A stretch of 64,000 nucleotides of DNA from Hyphomicrobiales bacterium (GCA_027487555.1 JAIYDI010000014.1:1-64000), one strand, 5' to 3'; positions 52,289 to 62,338 are shown, counted from the first letter of the stretch. A program made the numbers and translations. The notes: generated from the letters alone by a model not told the origin.

Positions 52289-53323
52289 TCAGAAGGTGCC
52301 GGTGAGACCCAGGGACACTCCGCCGAACGTCACACTGGTGGAACCGGGGCTTTCCTCCGCGATTGCACCCGGGCCATTGTCGGTTCCGAGAGACTGGAAG
52401 TGGTCGGCCGATTCATCGATGCCGTTGATCCAGATGAACGAACCGCCCAGCGTTAGGCTGATATTGGGCGAGATGGCCAGCGCCGCCCTGGGGGCGATTT
52501 CGATGCTGGTGGCGATGCCGTCGGACGACGAATTGTCCGTCATCAAGTCAGAGACATAAGGCGAATCGATCAGGCCAACTGCCTCGTAGCTGCGGTCGAG
52601 CACCTTGTGCGCGGCATAGACGCCCCCGGCGATGCGGCCGCCGACCGTCAGGGCGTCCCCGACAGGCAGCATGGCTTCGAGCCCGACAACACCGCCGAAC
52701 AGATCATTTGTCGACGAGATATCCACTGCGTCGACATTGTCGGCGTCGCCTTCCGTCTCCACGACGGTGCTGTGCAGCGCATTGGCATAGCGCAGCCAAG
52801 CCGGGCCGACAGTGACCTTTGCGCCCGCGCCCAGGTCGATTGTCGCGGAGGCATTGACCCCGGCCAGCGACCATTGCTGGTCGGCATTCATGCTGAACGC
52901 ACCTTCGGAATTCTGGAAGACCAGGTTATCCGGATTGTAGCTGTCGGAGTACGTGGCGCCGAGTTGCTCCCCGCCGCTGATCATTTCCCCCGCGCCGCTG
53001 CCGGATGCGTAGAGGCCCGCGAGCCGCACTCCCCACCCGCCATCCATGGCAAAGTACAGCGATGCCGCGAGGCCGGGCGCATAGTCCTCGGCCAGATCAT
53101 CGGTGGAAAGTTCCCAATCGGAATCAGCGATGTAGGAAAGCAGAACGTCGTCGGTCCACCGCTTGAACGCCAGCGCCTCGATAGTGATGGTGACGGTGGA
53201 GGACGCCTCCACCACTTGTTGCTCGACCGGGCTCATCGGCAAATCTGCCGCGCGCACGACGGCTGTGCCGGCAAGCCCGGCAAGTGCCGCGGACATCATC
53301 AGCAGGCAGATAAAGCGCTTCAT
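52289..53323 (-). CDS. Outer-membrane beta-barrel protein
   Basis: A 344-residue protein with a signal peptide ([27 protein letters not shown]). The mature part is full of alternating beta-strand patterns and Gly/Asp/Ser turns (GGVVGLEAMLPVGDALTVGGRIAGGVY, APRAALAISPNISLTLGGSFIWIN), and it ends LGLTGTF with the terminal Phe needed for BamA recognition. Ligand or pore role is unknown. Start at 53323 is the signal-peptide Met; the longer frame to 53395 is not exported. Confidence 0.82.
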   Translation of the reverse strand: MKRFICLLMMSAALAGLAGTAVVRAADLPMSPVEQQVVEASSTVTITIEALAFKRWTDDVLLSYIADSDWELSTDDLAEDYAPGLAASLYFAMDGGWGVRLAGLYASGSGAGEMISGGEQLGATYSDSYNPDNLVFQNSEGAFSMNADQQWSLAGVNASATIDLGAGAKVTVGPAWLRYANALHSTVVETEGDADNVDAVDISSTNDLFGGVVGLEAMLPVGDALTVGGRIAGGVYAAHKVLDRSYEAVGLIDSPYVSDLMTDNSSSDGIATSIEIAPRAALAISPNISLTLGGSFIWINGIDESADHFQSLGTDNGPGAIAEESPGSTSVTFGGVSLGLTGTF

Positions 53324-53427
53324 CCCAAAGCCCTCTTTGCAAATGTGCGTTAACCATAGCAGCCCGCGCAGGGCGCTACTATGACTTGCATACAACAGGT
53401 CTACGGGTTTCTGCGTCTGCTCGAAAC

Positions 53428-54570
53428 TCAGCCGGCCCGCGTGCCGAGGCGGGCGAGGGCAGCAATGGCCTCGTCGACCGCCGGGTTGCGTTCGCGCGTC
53501 TGCGGAACGGGAATGCGGCGGCGGGTTTCGGCGAAGGGCCGGTATTCGGGCTTGGTGAGATCGAGCAGATTCACTTCGCCGCGCCAGGCGCTCATCAGGA
53601 AGGCGGTGGCGTCGATGCTGACCGTCTCGAACAAGTCGTTGAAATGGCTGAGATCGGCCGAGCGCTCCCCATCATGGGACGTGGCATGGATGAGCACCTT
53701 GAGCCCGTCGGCCGCGGTGCAGCCAAAGGCGCGCAGGACGACGAATAGCGCCGCGCCGGAGGAATCATGGGCGATCTGCCCGCAGCGGACTTCGTCGAGC
53801 CCGGTGATCTGGTGCAGGAGGCGTGTGACCTCGGGCCGGCGATTCTCGGAAAACAGCTTCATCAGGGCGCGGGTGAGTTCGTTCGTCGCAACCGAAAGCT
53901 GCTCGAGCGTGCGCTTGATGGGGGCGGGGGGCGCCTCGCGCCTGGCGAGCGCAGTAATGACCTTGAGCCGGTCCTTCTCGCCGAGATCGAAAAAGGTTGG
54001 CGAGAGCAGCGCCGCATCGAAATCATCGCGGGCCGCGAGCGACCAGGCGACCTGATGATCCATCTGCGCCGAGCGGGCAAGGGCGCCAAGGAAGGGGCCA
54101 CGGGGCGCGATGGCCGTATTGGTGGCGAGCGCGCGATACACCTTGCGGCTGTTCATCTGGAACAGACGGCCGAGAATGGCGGGTGTCAGGTCGGCGCGGC
54201 GCGCCAGGGCGGCGCCCAGCGTCGCGTCGTTGGTCGAGACGACCTTCATCATGGTCGATTCGGTCAGCTTCGGAGCGGCAACGAGGAACTCGCCGAGATC
54301 ATCGCCCAGGTGCCGGACGACCAGATCCTCGAGTTCGGGCGTGAGGTTATCGGAGCGACCGAGAGTAGCGGCGGCCTTGGCCCGGGCGGCCGGGGCGGCA
54401 GCCGGGAACAGGCGCTGCGCGAGGACACCGAACTGCTCGACTTCGGCCGGTGTCGGCTTGCCGCGCCGCGCATAGGCATCGCAGGCTGCGCAAAGCAGCG
54501 TGTTGGTCCGATCTGTGCCGCCCGTCTCGATGAGAAGCTGGAACGTTTCGTAGGGTTGGAAGCCGATCAT
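53428..54570 (-). CDS. DUF2336 domain protein
   Basis: A 380-residue all-helical cytoplasmic protein. The region from about residue 60 to 340 contains TLGRSDNLTPELEDLVVRHLGDD, FLVAAPKLTESTMMKVV and NGDATLGAALARRADLTPAILGRL-like repeats characteristic of DUF2336, a HEAT-like family restricted to alphaproteobacteria and often near cell-cycle or stress genes. No enzyme motif is visible. A near-consensus CtrA box lies about 65 bp upstream. Confidence 0.85.
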   Translation of the reverse strand: MIGFQPYETFQLLIETGGTDRTNTLLCAACDAYARRGKPTPAEVEQFGVLAQRLFPAAAPAARAKAAATLGRSDNLTPELEDLVVRHLGDDLGEFLVAAPKLTESTMMKVVSTNDATLGAALARRADLTPAILGRLFQMNSRKVYRALATNTAIAPRGPFLGALARSAQMDHQVAWSLAARDDFDAALLSPTFFDLGEKDRLKVITALARREAPPAPIKRTLEQLSVATNELTRALMKLFSENRRPEVTRLLHQITGLDEVRCGQIAHDSSGAALFVVLRAFGCTAADGLKVLIHATSHDGERSADLSHFNDLFETVSIDATAFLMSAWRGEVNLLDLTKPEYRPFAETRRRIPVPQTRERNPAVDEAIAALARLGTRAG

Positions 54571-54633
54571 GCAAATGCCCCGGGAGCCCCTTCGCGCTTG
54601 AGACTCACAATGTACAATATCGCGGGCAAATCG

Positions 54634-54648
54634 TTAGCGAAGTATTAA
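54634..54648. promoter_or_regulatory. Near-consensus CtrA box between divergent genes
   Basis: TTAGCGAAGTATTAA fits TTAA-N7-TTAA in 7 of 8 positions. It lies between the DUF2336 gene (minus, start 54570) and the small gene at 54742 (plus). Confidence 0.4.
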
Positions 54649-54741
54649 CCTTGACGAAGTCTTAATGCACCGACCGGGCGCACGCGTCTCGCCCGGAGCG
54701 CGGCCTGTTCCGGGCCGCGAACCACCCCAGCGGAGGCCAGG

Positions 54742-54924
54742 TTGGGTAAACTGGTTCGACTGACGACCAAAATGCGGGCAGAAGCCCCAGCGCGGACCGG
54801 TGCAGAAGCGCCGGAAGGCAAACTCGTGCTGTTCACCGGAGTGCGCTACGAGCGGACGCCCGACGTGACCCCGGATGCGCCGAAGGCCGGCGCGAGCGGC
54901 GGCGGCAAGCGCCGACGTGGCTGA
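54742..54924 (+). CDS. Small conserved-looking protein, unknown function
   Basis: A 60-residue protein. The segment EGKLVLFTGVRYERTPDVTP resembles small rhizobial proteins that end in an FTGVRYER motif and a basic tail. Start TTG 54742 was chosen because CGGAGG lies 6-11 bases upstream; no ATG is available. Its last 8 bp overlap the following gene. Confidence 0.65.
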   Translation: MGKLVRLTTKMRAEAPARTGAEAPEGKLVLFTGVRYERTPDVTPDAPKAGASGGGKRRRG

Positions 54925-55759
54925 GGGACGGGCAAGGCGGGCGTCGATCATCGCCCTCGCGGCGATGCTCGCGTTGAGCGCGGCGACCCTGAGCGAGGCC
55001 ACGCAGCTCGGCGATTTCGGCCGACCCGAGGCTGGCGTCGTCAATGACGACCTCCTGCCGGCGCTCGACTATCTGTTCAAGGTGCTGGGCAACCGCCCGC
55101 ACTCGACGCTCGACCGCACCGAGACCGAGCAGGCCATGCTGGCGCGCGTCTGGCGCTTCATGGTTGCGCCTTATGCCAAGGACTGGGCGTTCAACTATGC
55201 GGATGGCGACATTCGGCAGGCGCGACCGGACGGACGAAGGACGCAGGGCGTCGACAGCTATTCCAAATGGATTTCGGGCGATCTCAACTGGATCACCGGC
55301 GTGCGCTACCCGGCGCCGAACGTGCGCTATGCGACGATGCACGAACATATGGGCCTCGACCTCGCCATGCTGCCCATGGTGTTCGAGGCGATTTGCCGTG
55401 TGGAGGAGCTGGACCGGCAGCGGCGCGTCGCGCTCGAGGGCATCGCCGTGGCGACCGACATGCTGCGCAATGTCCACGGCCGACTCGAGGAGAACCGCGT
55501 CTATATCGGGCAATTCGCCGATGCGCTGACATTCCGCTATGCCAATTACGACTACGCGCTGAACCATTTGCTCGTGACGCAGCCCGACCCCGCAGCGCGC
55601 AGGGTGGACGCGGATCTGAGCGAACTCGCGATCTTCGTCGATCGGGCGCGGTCAGGGGATTTCTGCGGCGGGCTGGGCGGCTTCTCGGAAGATGGCGGCG
55701 CCCCGATCCGCTCGCGCGTGCTGATGGACAAGCCGGGCGAGGGTGAGTTCAGGAAGTAG
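54917..55759 (+). CDS. Exported protein, unknown function
   Basis: A 280-residue protein with a signal peptide (ASIIALAAMLALSAATLSEA). The mature part has conserved-looking strings, such as VNDDLLPALDYLFKVLGNRP, AYDYALNHLL-type FRYANYDYALNHLLV and RVWRFMVAPYAKDWAFNYADG, and two Cys (AICRVEE, DFCGG). No family is recognised. GTG 54917 (8-bp overlap with the upstream gene) is preferred over the longer frame at 54875 because it begins close to the signal peptide. Convergent with the DUF1254 gene. Confidence 0.75.
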   Translation: MAEGRARRASIIALAAMLALSAATLSEATQLGDFGRPEAGVVNDDLLPALDYLFKVLGNRPHSTLDRTETEQAMLARVWRFMVAPYAKDWAFNYADGDIRQARPDGRRTQGVDSYSKWISGDLNWITGVRYPAPNVRYATMHEHMGLDLAMLPMVFEAICRVEELDRQRRVALEGIAVATDMLRNVHGRLEENRVYIGQFADALTFRYANYDYALNHLLVTQPDPAARRVDADLSELAIFVDRARSGDFCGGLGGFSEDGGAPIRSRVLMDKPGEGEFRK

Positions 55760-55835
55760 GGCGGTGGGATCGCAAGGTCCAGCCCTTCGGTCGCAGGGGT
55801 CATGGTGACCGCGTCGAACCGCGATCCCGGTTGCG

Positions 55836-56444
55836 CTATTGCGTGCCAGGTGCCGGAGAGGGCGGGGCGCCAAGGGATGGCGGCCCGGCCGCGGCGGCCA
55901 GCGAGAGATTCCCGCATTTGAGCCCGGCCAGCGCTGCTTCGTAGCGGGCACGGTTTTCGGGCATCGGCGGCGCGAGGCGGATGATCACCATCACCTTGTC
56001 GGCGTCGGCCTCGACGATGAGCAGCCCATCGTCGATGTCGAGCGTCTGCTCGGCGAGCAGGCGAGTCTGCGCGGCATTGAAGATACCGAGGTCGAGCGCG
56101 TTGCCGATCCCGTCGCGATTGGTCGTCGCGAAGGTGACGTTGCCCGCCTCGTTGTAGATGGCGACCGACCAGAAGGACTGCGGCAGGCTGCCGGTCATGG
56201 TGCCAGGGCCCTTCGACAGATCGATCTGGCAGGCGGCATAGGCCAGCTCCGGGTCGAGGCGCAGCGGGTTGTCGACGCCCGGCTTCACCTGTGGCAGGAC
56301 GACGACGCCCTTGTCTGCGCCCAGTGCCATCACCCGATCCCATGCCTGCGTGGCGGCGAGGGCCGGCATGGCGAGGATGACGACAATGTGGATGATGCCG
56401 CCCAGGACGAGCCCGGCAAGCACCCAGAGCGCGGCGCGGAGCAT
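55836..56444 (-). CDS. DUF1254 domain protein (membrane-anchored)
   Basis: A 202-residue protein. MLRAALWVLAGLVLGGIIHIVVILAMPALA is an N-terminal membrane anchor. PELAYAACQIDLSKGPGTMTG, YNEAGNVTFATTNRDG and LLIVEADADKVMVIIRLAPPMPEN place it in DUF1254. In larger proteins DUF1254 and DUF1214 occur together in one chain; here they are two adjacent genes overlapping by 1 bp (TGATG at 56444). Function unknown. Confidence 0.85.
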   Translation of the reverse strand: MLRAALWVLAGLVLGGIIHIVVILAMPALAATQAWDRVMALGADKGVVVLPQVKPGVDNPLRLDPELAYAACQIDLSKGPGTMTGSLPQSFWSVAIYNEAGNVTFATTNRDGIGNALDLGIFNAAQTRLLAEQTLDIDDGLLIVEADADKVMVIIRLAPPMPENRARYEAALAGLKCGNLSLAAAAGPPSLGAPPSPAPGTQ

Positions 56445-57019
56445 CAGCAGCCCTCCCGGATGATGGCGGGGAGCGTGGTGGCCGAGGTGCCGACGCCCGA
56501 CAGACTGGAGGCATCGTAGAGCGTGAGGACGAGCGCCAGCGGCCCGTCGCCATCGAGTTCCAGCCAGTTGCCTGGGCTGAGCCGCGTGCCGACGCGGATG
56601 ACGATGGAGCCATCGTCGACCCGCGCGAGACGGGCGCTTTCCATGTTCGGCACTCCATCGGGCCGGGTAACGAGGCGGCCGGTTTCGGGATCGATGGCGG
56701 TCAGCGTCCAGAAGCGGGCGGGCGGCGTCGTGCCATCGATGCGATAGGTGCAGACGCGGTCCAGCCGGCGATTGTCGCTGTCGGTGACGGCGATGAACTG
56801 CAGGCCCTCTGACGCGCCCAGCTCGAGCGCGCCGGTGCGCACGATATAGGCGCGGGTATAGGGATCGGGCCGCGGCACGCCGACATCGCGCCAGGCCACC
56901 CACGGACCGATGGTGATGGTGCCGAACAGCCGCCCATCGGTGAGCGCGTACCAGGATAGGCCGAAGCCGAAGCTCAGCGCCACGCCAATCATCAGGGCGA
57001 GATTGAGGATGAAGCGCAA
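56444..57019 (-). CDS. DUF1214 domain protein (membrane-anchored)
   Basis: A 191-residue protein with an N-terminal membrane helix (FILNLALMIGVALSFGFGLSWYAL) and a DUF1214 region: TDSDNRRLDRVCTYRIDG, ARFWTLTAIDPETGRLV and NWLELDGDGPLALVLTLYD. It is directly upstream of the DUF1254 gene. The stop and start overlap by 1 bp, so the two likely form a complex. The transpeptidase/transglycosylase gene ends 3 bp before it on the same strand. Confidence 0.85.
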   Translation of the reverse strand: MRFILNLALMIGVALSFGFGLSWYALTDGRLFGTITIGPWVAWRDVGVPRPDPYTRAYIVRTGALELGASEGLQFIAVTDSDNRRLDRVCTYRIDGTTPPARFWTLTAIDPETGRLVTRPDGVPNMESARLARVDDGSIVIRVGTRLSPGNWLELDGDGPLALVLTLYDASSLSGVGTSATTLPAIIREGC

Positions 57020-57022
57020 GGC

Positions 57023-59254
57023 TCAGAGGCTCGCGGGCGGGGCAGGGGGCAGGGCGGGCGCGGCAGGAAGGGCCGCGGTGGCACCCGAACCGAGGGCCCC
57101 GAGCGCCTTCTGTAGCCGGTCGGCCACATCGAGCAGTTTCGCGGCTGCCTCGGGCTTGAGGGTAGGCGGGCGCTCGGCCTCCGGAGGGGGCGCGCCGGTT
57201 TCGCCGTCGGCGGACGCGATGGTCACCTTGGCGGGCTCGAACTCGACCCCCTCGACCGGCTTGATCTCGATATTGGTATGGGCATAGGCCATGAATTTCT
57301 GCCACGCGACGGTGGGCAGCGTGCCGCCCGAGAGCTTGTTTGTGGGGCGATAGTCGTCATTGCCGAACCACACGGCGGCGACATAGTTGCCGGTGAAACC
57401 GCAGAACCACGCATCGCGATAGGATGAGGTCGTCCCCGTCTTGCCGACCGTGGGCACGCCCTCGATGAGTGCGCGGCGGCCAGTGCCCGAGGTGACGACG
57501 GCGCGCATCATGCGGTTCATGTATTCGACCGTGCGGGTCGAGACGAGCTGCTCGCGCGGGGCATCGGGGTCGGCCTCGTAGATGGTGTCGCCCGCCGTGG
57601 TGGTGATGCGGGTGACGCCGAAGGCTGGCGATTTCAGGCCGCGATTTGCAAAGACTGCATAGGACGAGGCCATGTCGATGACCGAGACCGACGCGGCGCC
57701 AAGGGCGAGCGAGCGTGTCACCTCGAAATCATTGGTGAGGCCGATCTTGCGGGCGAAATCGGCGATCGGCTGCCGCCCCATCTTGATCGAGAGATTGACT
57801 GGCACCGTGTTGATCGACTGCTGGAACGCCGAAATCAGCGAGATGCGGCCCACCGAGTTGCCCGAGTAATTGCGCGGGCACCAGTTGCCGATGCACTGCG
57901 TGGCGCCCGAGACGACGGTTTCCGGGGTGAAATCCGGATACATCTCGAAGGCCGTGGCATAGTCGAACAGCTTGAAGGACGAACCCGGCTGCCGGTTCGG
58001 CACGATCGAGCGGTTGAACTGGCTCTTGCCGTAATCGACGCCGCCGACCATGGCGCGGATGGCGCCATTGGGCTCGAGCACCACCATGGCGGCCTGCGAG
58101 ACGGTGTAGGCCTCGCCCTGTTCGCGCACAACGGAAGTCACCGCATCCTCGGCATAGGATTGCAGCACCGGGTCGACCGTGGTGCGGACCACGAAACTAT
58201 TGGAGAGCGACCCTGTCTCTTCGATGAGCGCCTTGGTCTGCTCGAAGGCATAGTCGAGGAAATAGTTCGGTGATGCCGCCTCGGCGGCGCGGTCGATCGC
58301 CCGGGCCGGATTGCGGCGGGCGGCGGTGACCTGGCCCTCGGTCATGAACCCGGCATCGACAAGATTGGACAGCACGAGATTGGCGCGGGCGCGCGCCGCC
58401 GCCAGATCGACATGCGGTGCATATTTGGCGGGCGCCTTGAACATGCCCGCCAGCATGGCCGCTTCGGACAGGGTCACGTCGGTGATCTTCTTGCCGAAAT
58501 AGAACTCGGACGCCGCCGCGACGCCGAAATTGCCGCCGCCCATATAGGCGCGGTCGAAATAGAGCTTGAGGATTTCATCCTTGGTGTAGTGCCACTCGAG
58601 CCAGACCGAGAGGAAAGCTTCCTTGATCTTGCGTTCGAGCGTGCGCTCGGAAGAGAGGAACAGGTTCTTGGCCAGTTGCTGCGTGATGGACGAGCCGCCC
58701 TGGGTGGAATTTTCGCCCGCCGCATTCGACAGCAGGGCGCGGGTGGTGCCGATGGCATCGATGCCCCAGTGATCGTAGAAGCGGCGGTCTTCGGTGGCGA
58801 GCGCCGCCTTGACGAAGTAATCCGGAAGCTTGTCGAGGGCAAAGGAATCGTCGGACCGGATGCCGCGCCGGCCAACTTCCTTGCCATAGCGATCAAGAAA
58901 GATGACCGAGATATCCTCGGCCTTGTTGAAGCGACCCGACCGCGTGGCATCGAAGGCGGGAAGCGCGAGCCCGGTGACAAGCACCAGGCCGATGGCGAGA
59001 AAGCTCAATCCATCGGACAGGATTTCGACGAAGAACCGCTTGATGCCCGACACACGGAAGCGCGAGAAGAAATCCTCGACGCGCGTGAAGACGCGCCCCA
59101 TGGACTGGAAGAACTCATAGAGCGCCGAATCCAGCCACGCATCCGCGGCCAGCATGCTGGTCTTCTTGCGGCGCTTCTCTTTGCGGAAAAACGGATCCTG
59201 CACTGGCAACCCCATATGCGCGAGCCACTTGAATCTGAGCAATTCGCGGCGCAT
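57023..59254 (-). CDS. mrcA: Class A penicillin-binding protein 1A
   Basis: A 743-residue bifunctional peptidoglycan synthase. The GT51 glycosyltransferase domain shows ATEDRRFYDHWG (catalytic Glu), GGSSITQQLAKN and KIKEAFLSVWLE. The transpeptidase domain shows GSSFKLFDY (SxxK), SINTVPVNLS (SxN) and GKTGTTSSYRDAWFCGFTG (KTG). An N-terminal membrane anchor lies at about residues 80-105 after a basic segment. The start is uncertain (ATG 59254, ATG 59215, TTG 59260). It is upstream of and nearly contiguous with DUF1214/DUF1254, and divergent from the YcgN-like gene. Confidence 0.94.
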   Translation of the reverse strand: MRRELLRFKWLAHMGLPVQDPFFRKEKRRKKTSMLAADAWLDSALYEFFQSMGRVFTRVEDFFSRFRVSGIKRFFVEILSDGLSFLAIGLVLVTGLALPAFDATRSGRFNKAEDISVIFLDRYGKEVGRRGIRSDDSFALDKLPDYFVKAALATEDRRFYDHWGIDAIGTTRALLSNAAGENSTQGGSSITQQLAKNLFLSSERTLERKIKEAFLSVWLEWHYTKDEILKLYFDRAYMGGGNFGVAAASEFYFGKKITDVTLSEAAMLAGMFKAPAKYAPHVDLAAARARANLVLSNLVDAGFMTEGQVTAARRNPARAIDRAAEAASPNYFLDYAFEQTKALIEETGSLSNSFVVRTTVDPVLQSYAEDAVTSVVREQGEAYTVSQAAMVVLEPNGAIRAMVGGVDYGKSQFNRSIVPNRQPGSSFKLFDYATAFEMYPDFTPETVVSGATQCIGNWCPRNYSGNSVGRISLISAFQQSINTVPVNLSIKMGRQPIADFARKIGLTNDFEVTRSLALGAASVSVIDMASSYAVFANRGLKSPAFGVTRITTTAGDTIYEADPDAPREQLVSTRTVEYMNRMMRAVVTSGTGRRALIEGVPTVGKTGTTSSYRDAWFCGFTGNYVAAVWFGNDDYRPTNKLSGGTLPTVAWQKFMAYAHTNIEIKPVEGVEFEPAKVTIASADGETGAPPPEAERPPTLKPEAAAKLLDVADRLQKALGALGSGATAALPAAPALPPAPPASL

Positions 59255-59329
59255 TGGCAAGGCGACACGCTCGAATAGGCCAGTGTATCACTGGGCACAA
59301 GCCGCCACGGCAGGATGGGAACAGCGAAC

Positions 59330-59785
59330 ATGCCGTTTTGGGAAGAAAAGACGCTTGAGGAGATGACCACCGAGGAGTGGGAGGCGCTCTGCGACGGCTG
59401 CGGCCGCTGCTGCCTGACCAAGCTGGAAGACGAGGATACCGGCGACATCTATGTGTCGGATGTGCGCTGCAAGCTGCTGGATGGCGATACGTGCAAATGC
59501 ACGGATTACCCGAACCGCGCCGCGCTGGTGCCGGACTGCATCAAGCTCACCCCGCAGAATGTACGGGAAATCGGCTGGATACCGGTGACCTGCGCGTATC
59601 GGCGGATCGCCGAGGGCAAGGGCCTTGCCTGGTGGCACCCGCTGGTGTCGGGTGACCCCGAGATGGTGGCGATGGTCGGCGTATCGGTGAGCGGACGCAC
59701 GGTATCGGAACTGTCGGTCAAGCCGGGCGAGTGGGAAGACCACGTGGTCGACTGGCCGAACTACGAGCCGCCCGACGAGATTTGA
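59330..59785 (+). CDS. YcgN/UPF0260 cysteine-cluster protein
   Basis: A 151-residue protein. [20 protein letters not shown], the later Cys in [17 protein letters not shown] and VPDCIKL form the YkgJ-type metal-binding cysteine cluster of UPF0260. [12 protein letters not shown] is the standard opening, hence start 59330 over ATG 59315. Probably binds zinc or an Fe-S centre; function undefined. Confidence 0.92.
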   Translation: MPFWEEKTLEEMTTEEWEALCDGCGRCCLTKLEDEDTGDIYVSDVRCKLLDGDTCKCTDYPNRAALVPDCIKLTPQNVREIGWIPVTCAYRRIAEGKGLAWWHPLVSGDPEMVAMVGVSVSGRTVSELSVKPGEWEDHVVDWPNYEPPDEI

Positions 59786-59805
59786 ACGGCGGTACCTGGC
59801 CGTCG

Positions 59806-59890
59806 AACCTCATCCCGAGCCTGTCGAAGGACGAGGTTCGGGTTGGTCGTTTCCTCGTGGTTCGCCAGGCTCACCATGAGGAAACACGGC
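59806..59890. repeat. Second interspersed repeat type (paired hairpins)
   Basis: Within the 370-bp gene-free stretch 59786-60155. It has two mirror-like halves, CCTCATCCCGAGCCTGTCGA with ACGAGG and TTCCTCGTGG with CACCATGAGGAA, each able to form a stem. It resembles a CTTCGACAGGCTCA-type intergenic repeat often seen in alphaproteobacteria, and is unrelated to copies A-C. Nothing gene-like is seen in the rest of the gap. Confidence 0.7.
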
Positions 59891-60155
59891 TTCGGGTGAC
59901 ACCGTGGATGAGGCGCCGACAGCGCATAACCCGCCCCTCACGGCATCGTGACCAAGGGGAAATCGCGGCCCGGCCGCTGCTTGACCCAACTCCGGCCCTA
60001 GAAAAACTGCTTTAATTTCAGTGGCTTGATATTGGTCAGTGCCGGTGACCGGCGTTCCGCCGGGTGCATGAACCGGGAATGAACCGTGCTTTTTGCACAT
60101 TGTCACCCGGGCATACCCATGTGTGGGGCCAGAACCAACAACCCCGGAGACGAAA

Positions 60156-60560
60156 ATGTCGCTCGCCAAATGGCTGGCCCCGGCGCTGCTTGCGCCAGCC
60201 CTGATTGCCCCCATGGCGCCACTTGCCACAGCCGCCGACGTGAATGCCACCCCGATCGGAACCTGGCAGCTTTCCACCGGAGAGAGCCGTTTCGATGTGA
60301 ACTACTGTGATGGCGGCGCGAAAATCTGCGCTCGGCTGACCTGGCTCAGGGCCGATGCAAGGACGCCGGAAAACCTGGCCTATCTTAACCGATTGGTCGT
60401 GACGGCCGCCCCGGAGGCCACCAACGCGTGGCACGGCACGGTGGTGTATGACGGTCACGAATACTCGGGATCAGTACAAATGCTGAGTGCAAACCGCCTA
60501 CGTTTGTCGGGCTGCCAAGGAATTTTCTGCAAGACCATGACTTTGACCAGATTGGTGTAA
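60156..60560 (+). CDS. DUF2147 family exported protein
   Basis: A 134-residue protein with a signal peptide (LAPALLAPALIAPMAPLATAAD). PIGTWQLSTGESRFDVNYCDGGAKICARLTWL, YDGHEYSGSVQMLSANRLRLSGC and IFCKTMTLTRLV are typical of DUF2147, a small lipocalin-like family with two or three disulfide-capable Cys. Start ATG 60156 follows GGAGA. Confidence 0.87.
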   Translation: MSLAKWLAPALLAPALIAPMAPLATAADVNATPIGTWQLSTGESRFDVNYCDGGAKICARLTWLRADARTPENLAYLNRLVVTAAPEATNAWHGTVVYDGHEYSGSVQMLSANRLRLSGCQGIFCKTMTLTRLV

Positions 60561-60802
60561 GTGTTTACGCATACCCTGCACAACAATTGCCTGCGGTTTG
60601 GCGCGCGCCGTCGCTGGCGCGGGCCATTTTCTTGGCAGAAATCCTCTCCAATGCAGGTCTTTGGGTGGCCCGTGACAGAATTCATTTATGTCAAATTGTC
60701 TGTCTCAATAACACCGTGACATGAAGTTAACCGGCTGGTGACCGGTCTGGGCGTATTCAAGTCGGTACTGGAGTAAACTCCCCAACCCGAAGAGGGACCG
60801 CA

Positions 60803-62338
60803 ATGACCCAGACTGGCACGAGCAGCAACGGCGTTGAACAGTTGCGCGGGCGTCTTGATTTCATGGATCTGGATGCGAAGGCGCTCGATAGCCTGAGGGC
60901 AATCAGCAAGCACGTGGACAAGCATCTGCCGATCGCGCTTGGTGAGTTCTACAAGAAGCTGGTGACCGTACCGGCCGTGAAGAAGTTCTTCGACGGCAAG
61001 CCGCAGATGGAGCGCGCCGAGAGCCGGCAGAACGGCCACTGGAGCGCCATAGCCCAGGGCCGGTTCGATACAGACTATCTCGAAAGCGCTCGGAAGGTCG
61101 GGCTCCGCCACGCGCTGATCGGTCTCGAGCCGCGCTGGTATATCGGTGGCTACGGGCTCATCCTCGACAGGCTGCTGACCGGCGTCATCACCGATGTGAT
61201 CGCCGAGCAGCAGGCTGCGACCGAAAAGAAAGGCATGTTCGGGGCCAGGGCCGGCATTGTCGACGTTCCGACCCTCTGCGCCGCGCTTAGCGCGCTGGTG
61301 CGGGCGGTGATGATCGATATCGACATGGCGGTGACGGTGTACTTCGACAAACTGACCGAAGACGCCGCAGAGCGGGAGCGCAGCGACAAGGCCAAGGTCG
61401 AGAGGGCGGTGAGCGCGACCGCGGTGATGCTGAAGAGGCTCGCCGAGGGCAATCTCGGCGCGCGCATCACGGATGGATTCGACCCGGAATTCCAGCGCAT
61501 CAAGGACGACAGCAACGCCGTCGCCGAGCGCTTCGACGACATCGTCCAGAAGCTGCGCGAAACCTCGCGCTCGCTGCGTACGGCAACCGGCGAGATCCTG
61601 TCTGGCGCCAACGACCTGTCGGAACGCACCACGCGACAGGCCGCGACCATCGAGGAAACCTCGGCGGCGATGGAACAACTGATGCATACGGTGACCGACA
61701 ATGCCGGGCGCGCCGAACAGGCGAGCGAGAAAGCCGGCGCCGCCTCCGCAATCGCAGCCGAGGGCGGCGAGGTGATGAGCCAGGCCAATGAGGCCATGGA
61801 GCGCATCACCCAGAGTTCGGGCAAGATCTCCAACATCATCGGCATGATCGACGACATCGCCTTCCAGACCAATCTGCTCGCGCTGAACGCGTCGGTCGAA
61901 GCCGCCCGTGCCGGCGAGGCCGGCAAGGGCTTTGCGGTGGTGGCGGTGGAAGTGCGCCGGCTGGCCCAGAATGCAGCGCAGGCGAGCCGCGACGTGAAGG
62001 GACTGATCGACCAATCGGAACTGCAGGTAAAGGCCGGCTCGCAACTGGTAGGCGACGCGACACGGAAGCTTGAGCAGATCGTCGCCTCGGTGCGCGAGAA
62101 CTCGACCCTGATGCGCGAAATCGCCGCCGCCTCGGGCAGCCAGACCTCGGCCATCCAGGAAATCACCGTCGCTGTCCGTCAGATGGACGAAATGACCCAG
62201 CATAATGCCGCGCTGGTGGAACAGACCAATGCGGCCATCGAACAGACCGAGGCGCAGGCCCAGGAACTCGACATGATCGTCGATGTGTTCGAGACCTCGT
62301 CGGTTGCGAACCCGCGTCAGCTGCGCCGGCGCGCCTGA
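60803..62338 (+). CDS. Globin-coupled methyl-accepting chemotaxis protein (HemAT-like)
   Basis: A 511-residue soluble receptor. Residues about 20-180 are a protoglobin sensor: [23 protein letters not shown] carries the proximal-His region of heme-binding HemAT-type sensors. A HAMP-like segment follows near residues 190-240, then the signalling tip [40 protein letters not shown]. No transmembrane helix is evident. It is expected to sense O2 and drive CheA-dependent aerotaxis. A terminator lies at 62369. Confidence 0.93.
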   Translation: MTQTGTSSNGVEQLRGRLDFMDLDAKALDSLRAISKHVDKHLPIALGEFYKKLVTVPAVKKFFDGKPQMERAESRQNGHWSAIAQGRFDTDYLESARKVGLRHALIGLEPRWYIGGYGLILDRLLTGVITDVIAEQQAATEKKGMFGARAGIVDVPTLCAALSALVRAVMIDIDMAVTVYFDKLTEDAAERERSDKAKVERAVSATAVMLKRLAEGNLGARITDGFDPEFQRIKDDSNAVAERFDDIVQKLRETSRSLRTATGEILSGANDLSERTTRQAATIEETSAAMEQLMHTVTDNAGRAEQASEKAGAASAIAAEGGEVMSQANEAMERITQSSGKISNIIGMIDDIAFQTNLLALNASVEAARAGEAGKGFAVVAVEVRRLAQNAAQASRDVKGLIDQSELQVKAGSQLVGDATRKLEQIVASVRENSTLMREIAAASGSQTSAIQEITVAVRQMDEMTQHNAALVEQTNAAIEQTEAQAQELDMIVDVFETSSVANPRQLRRRA

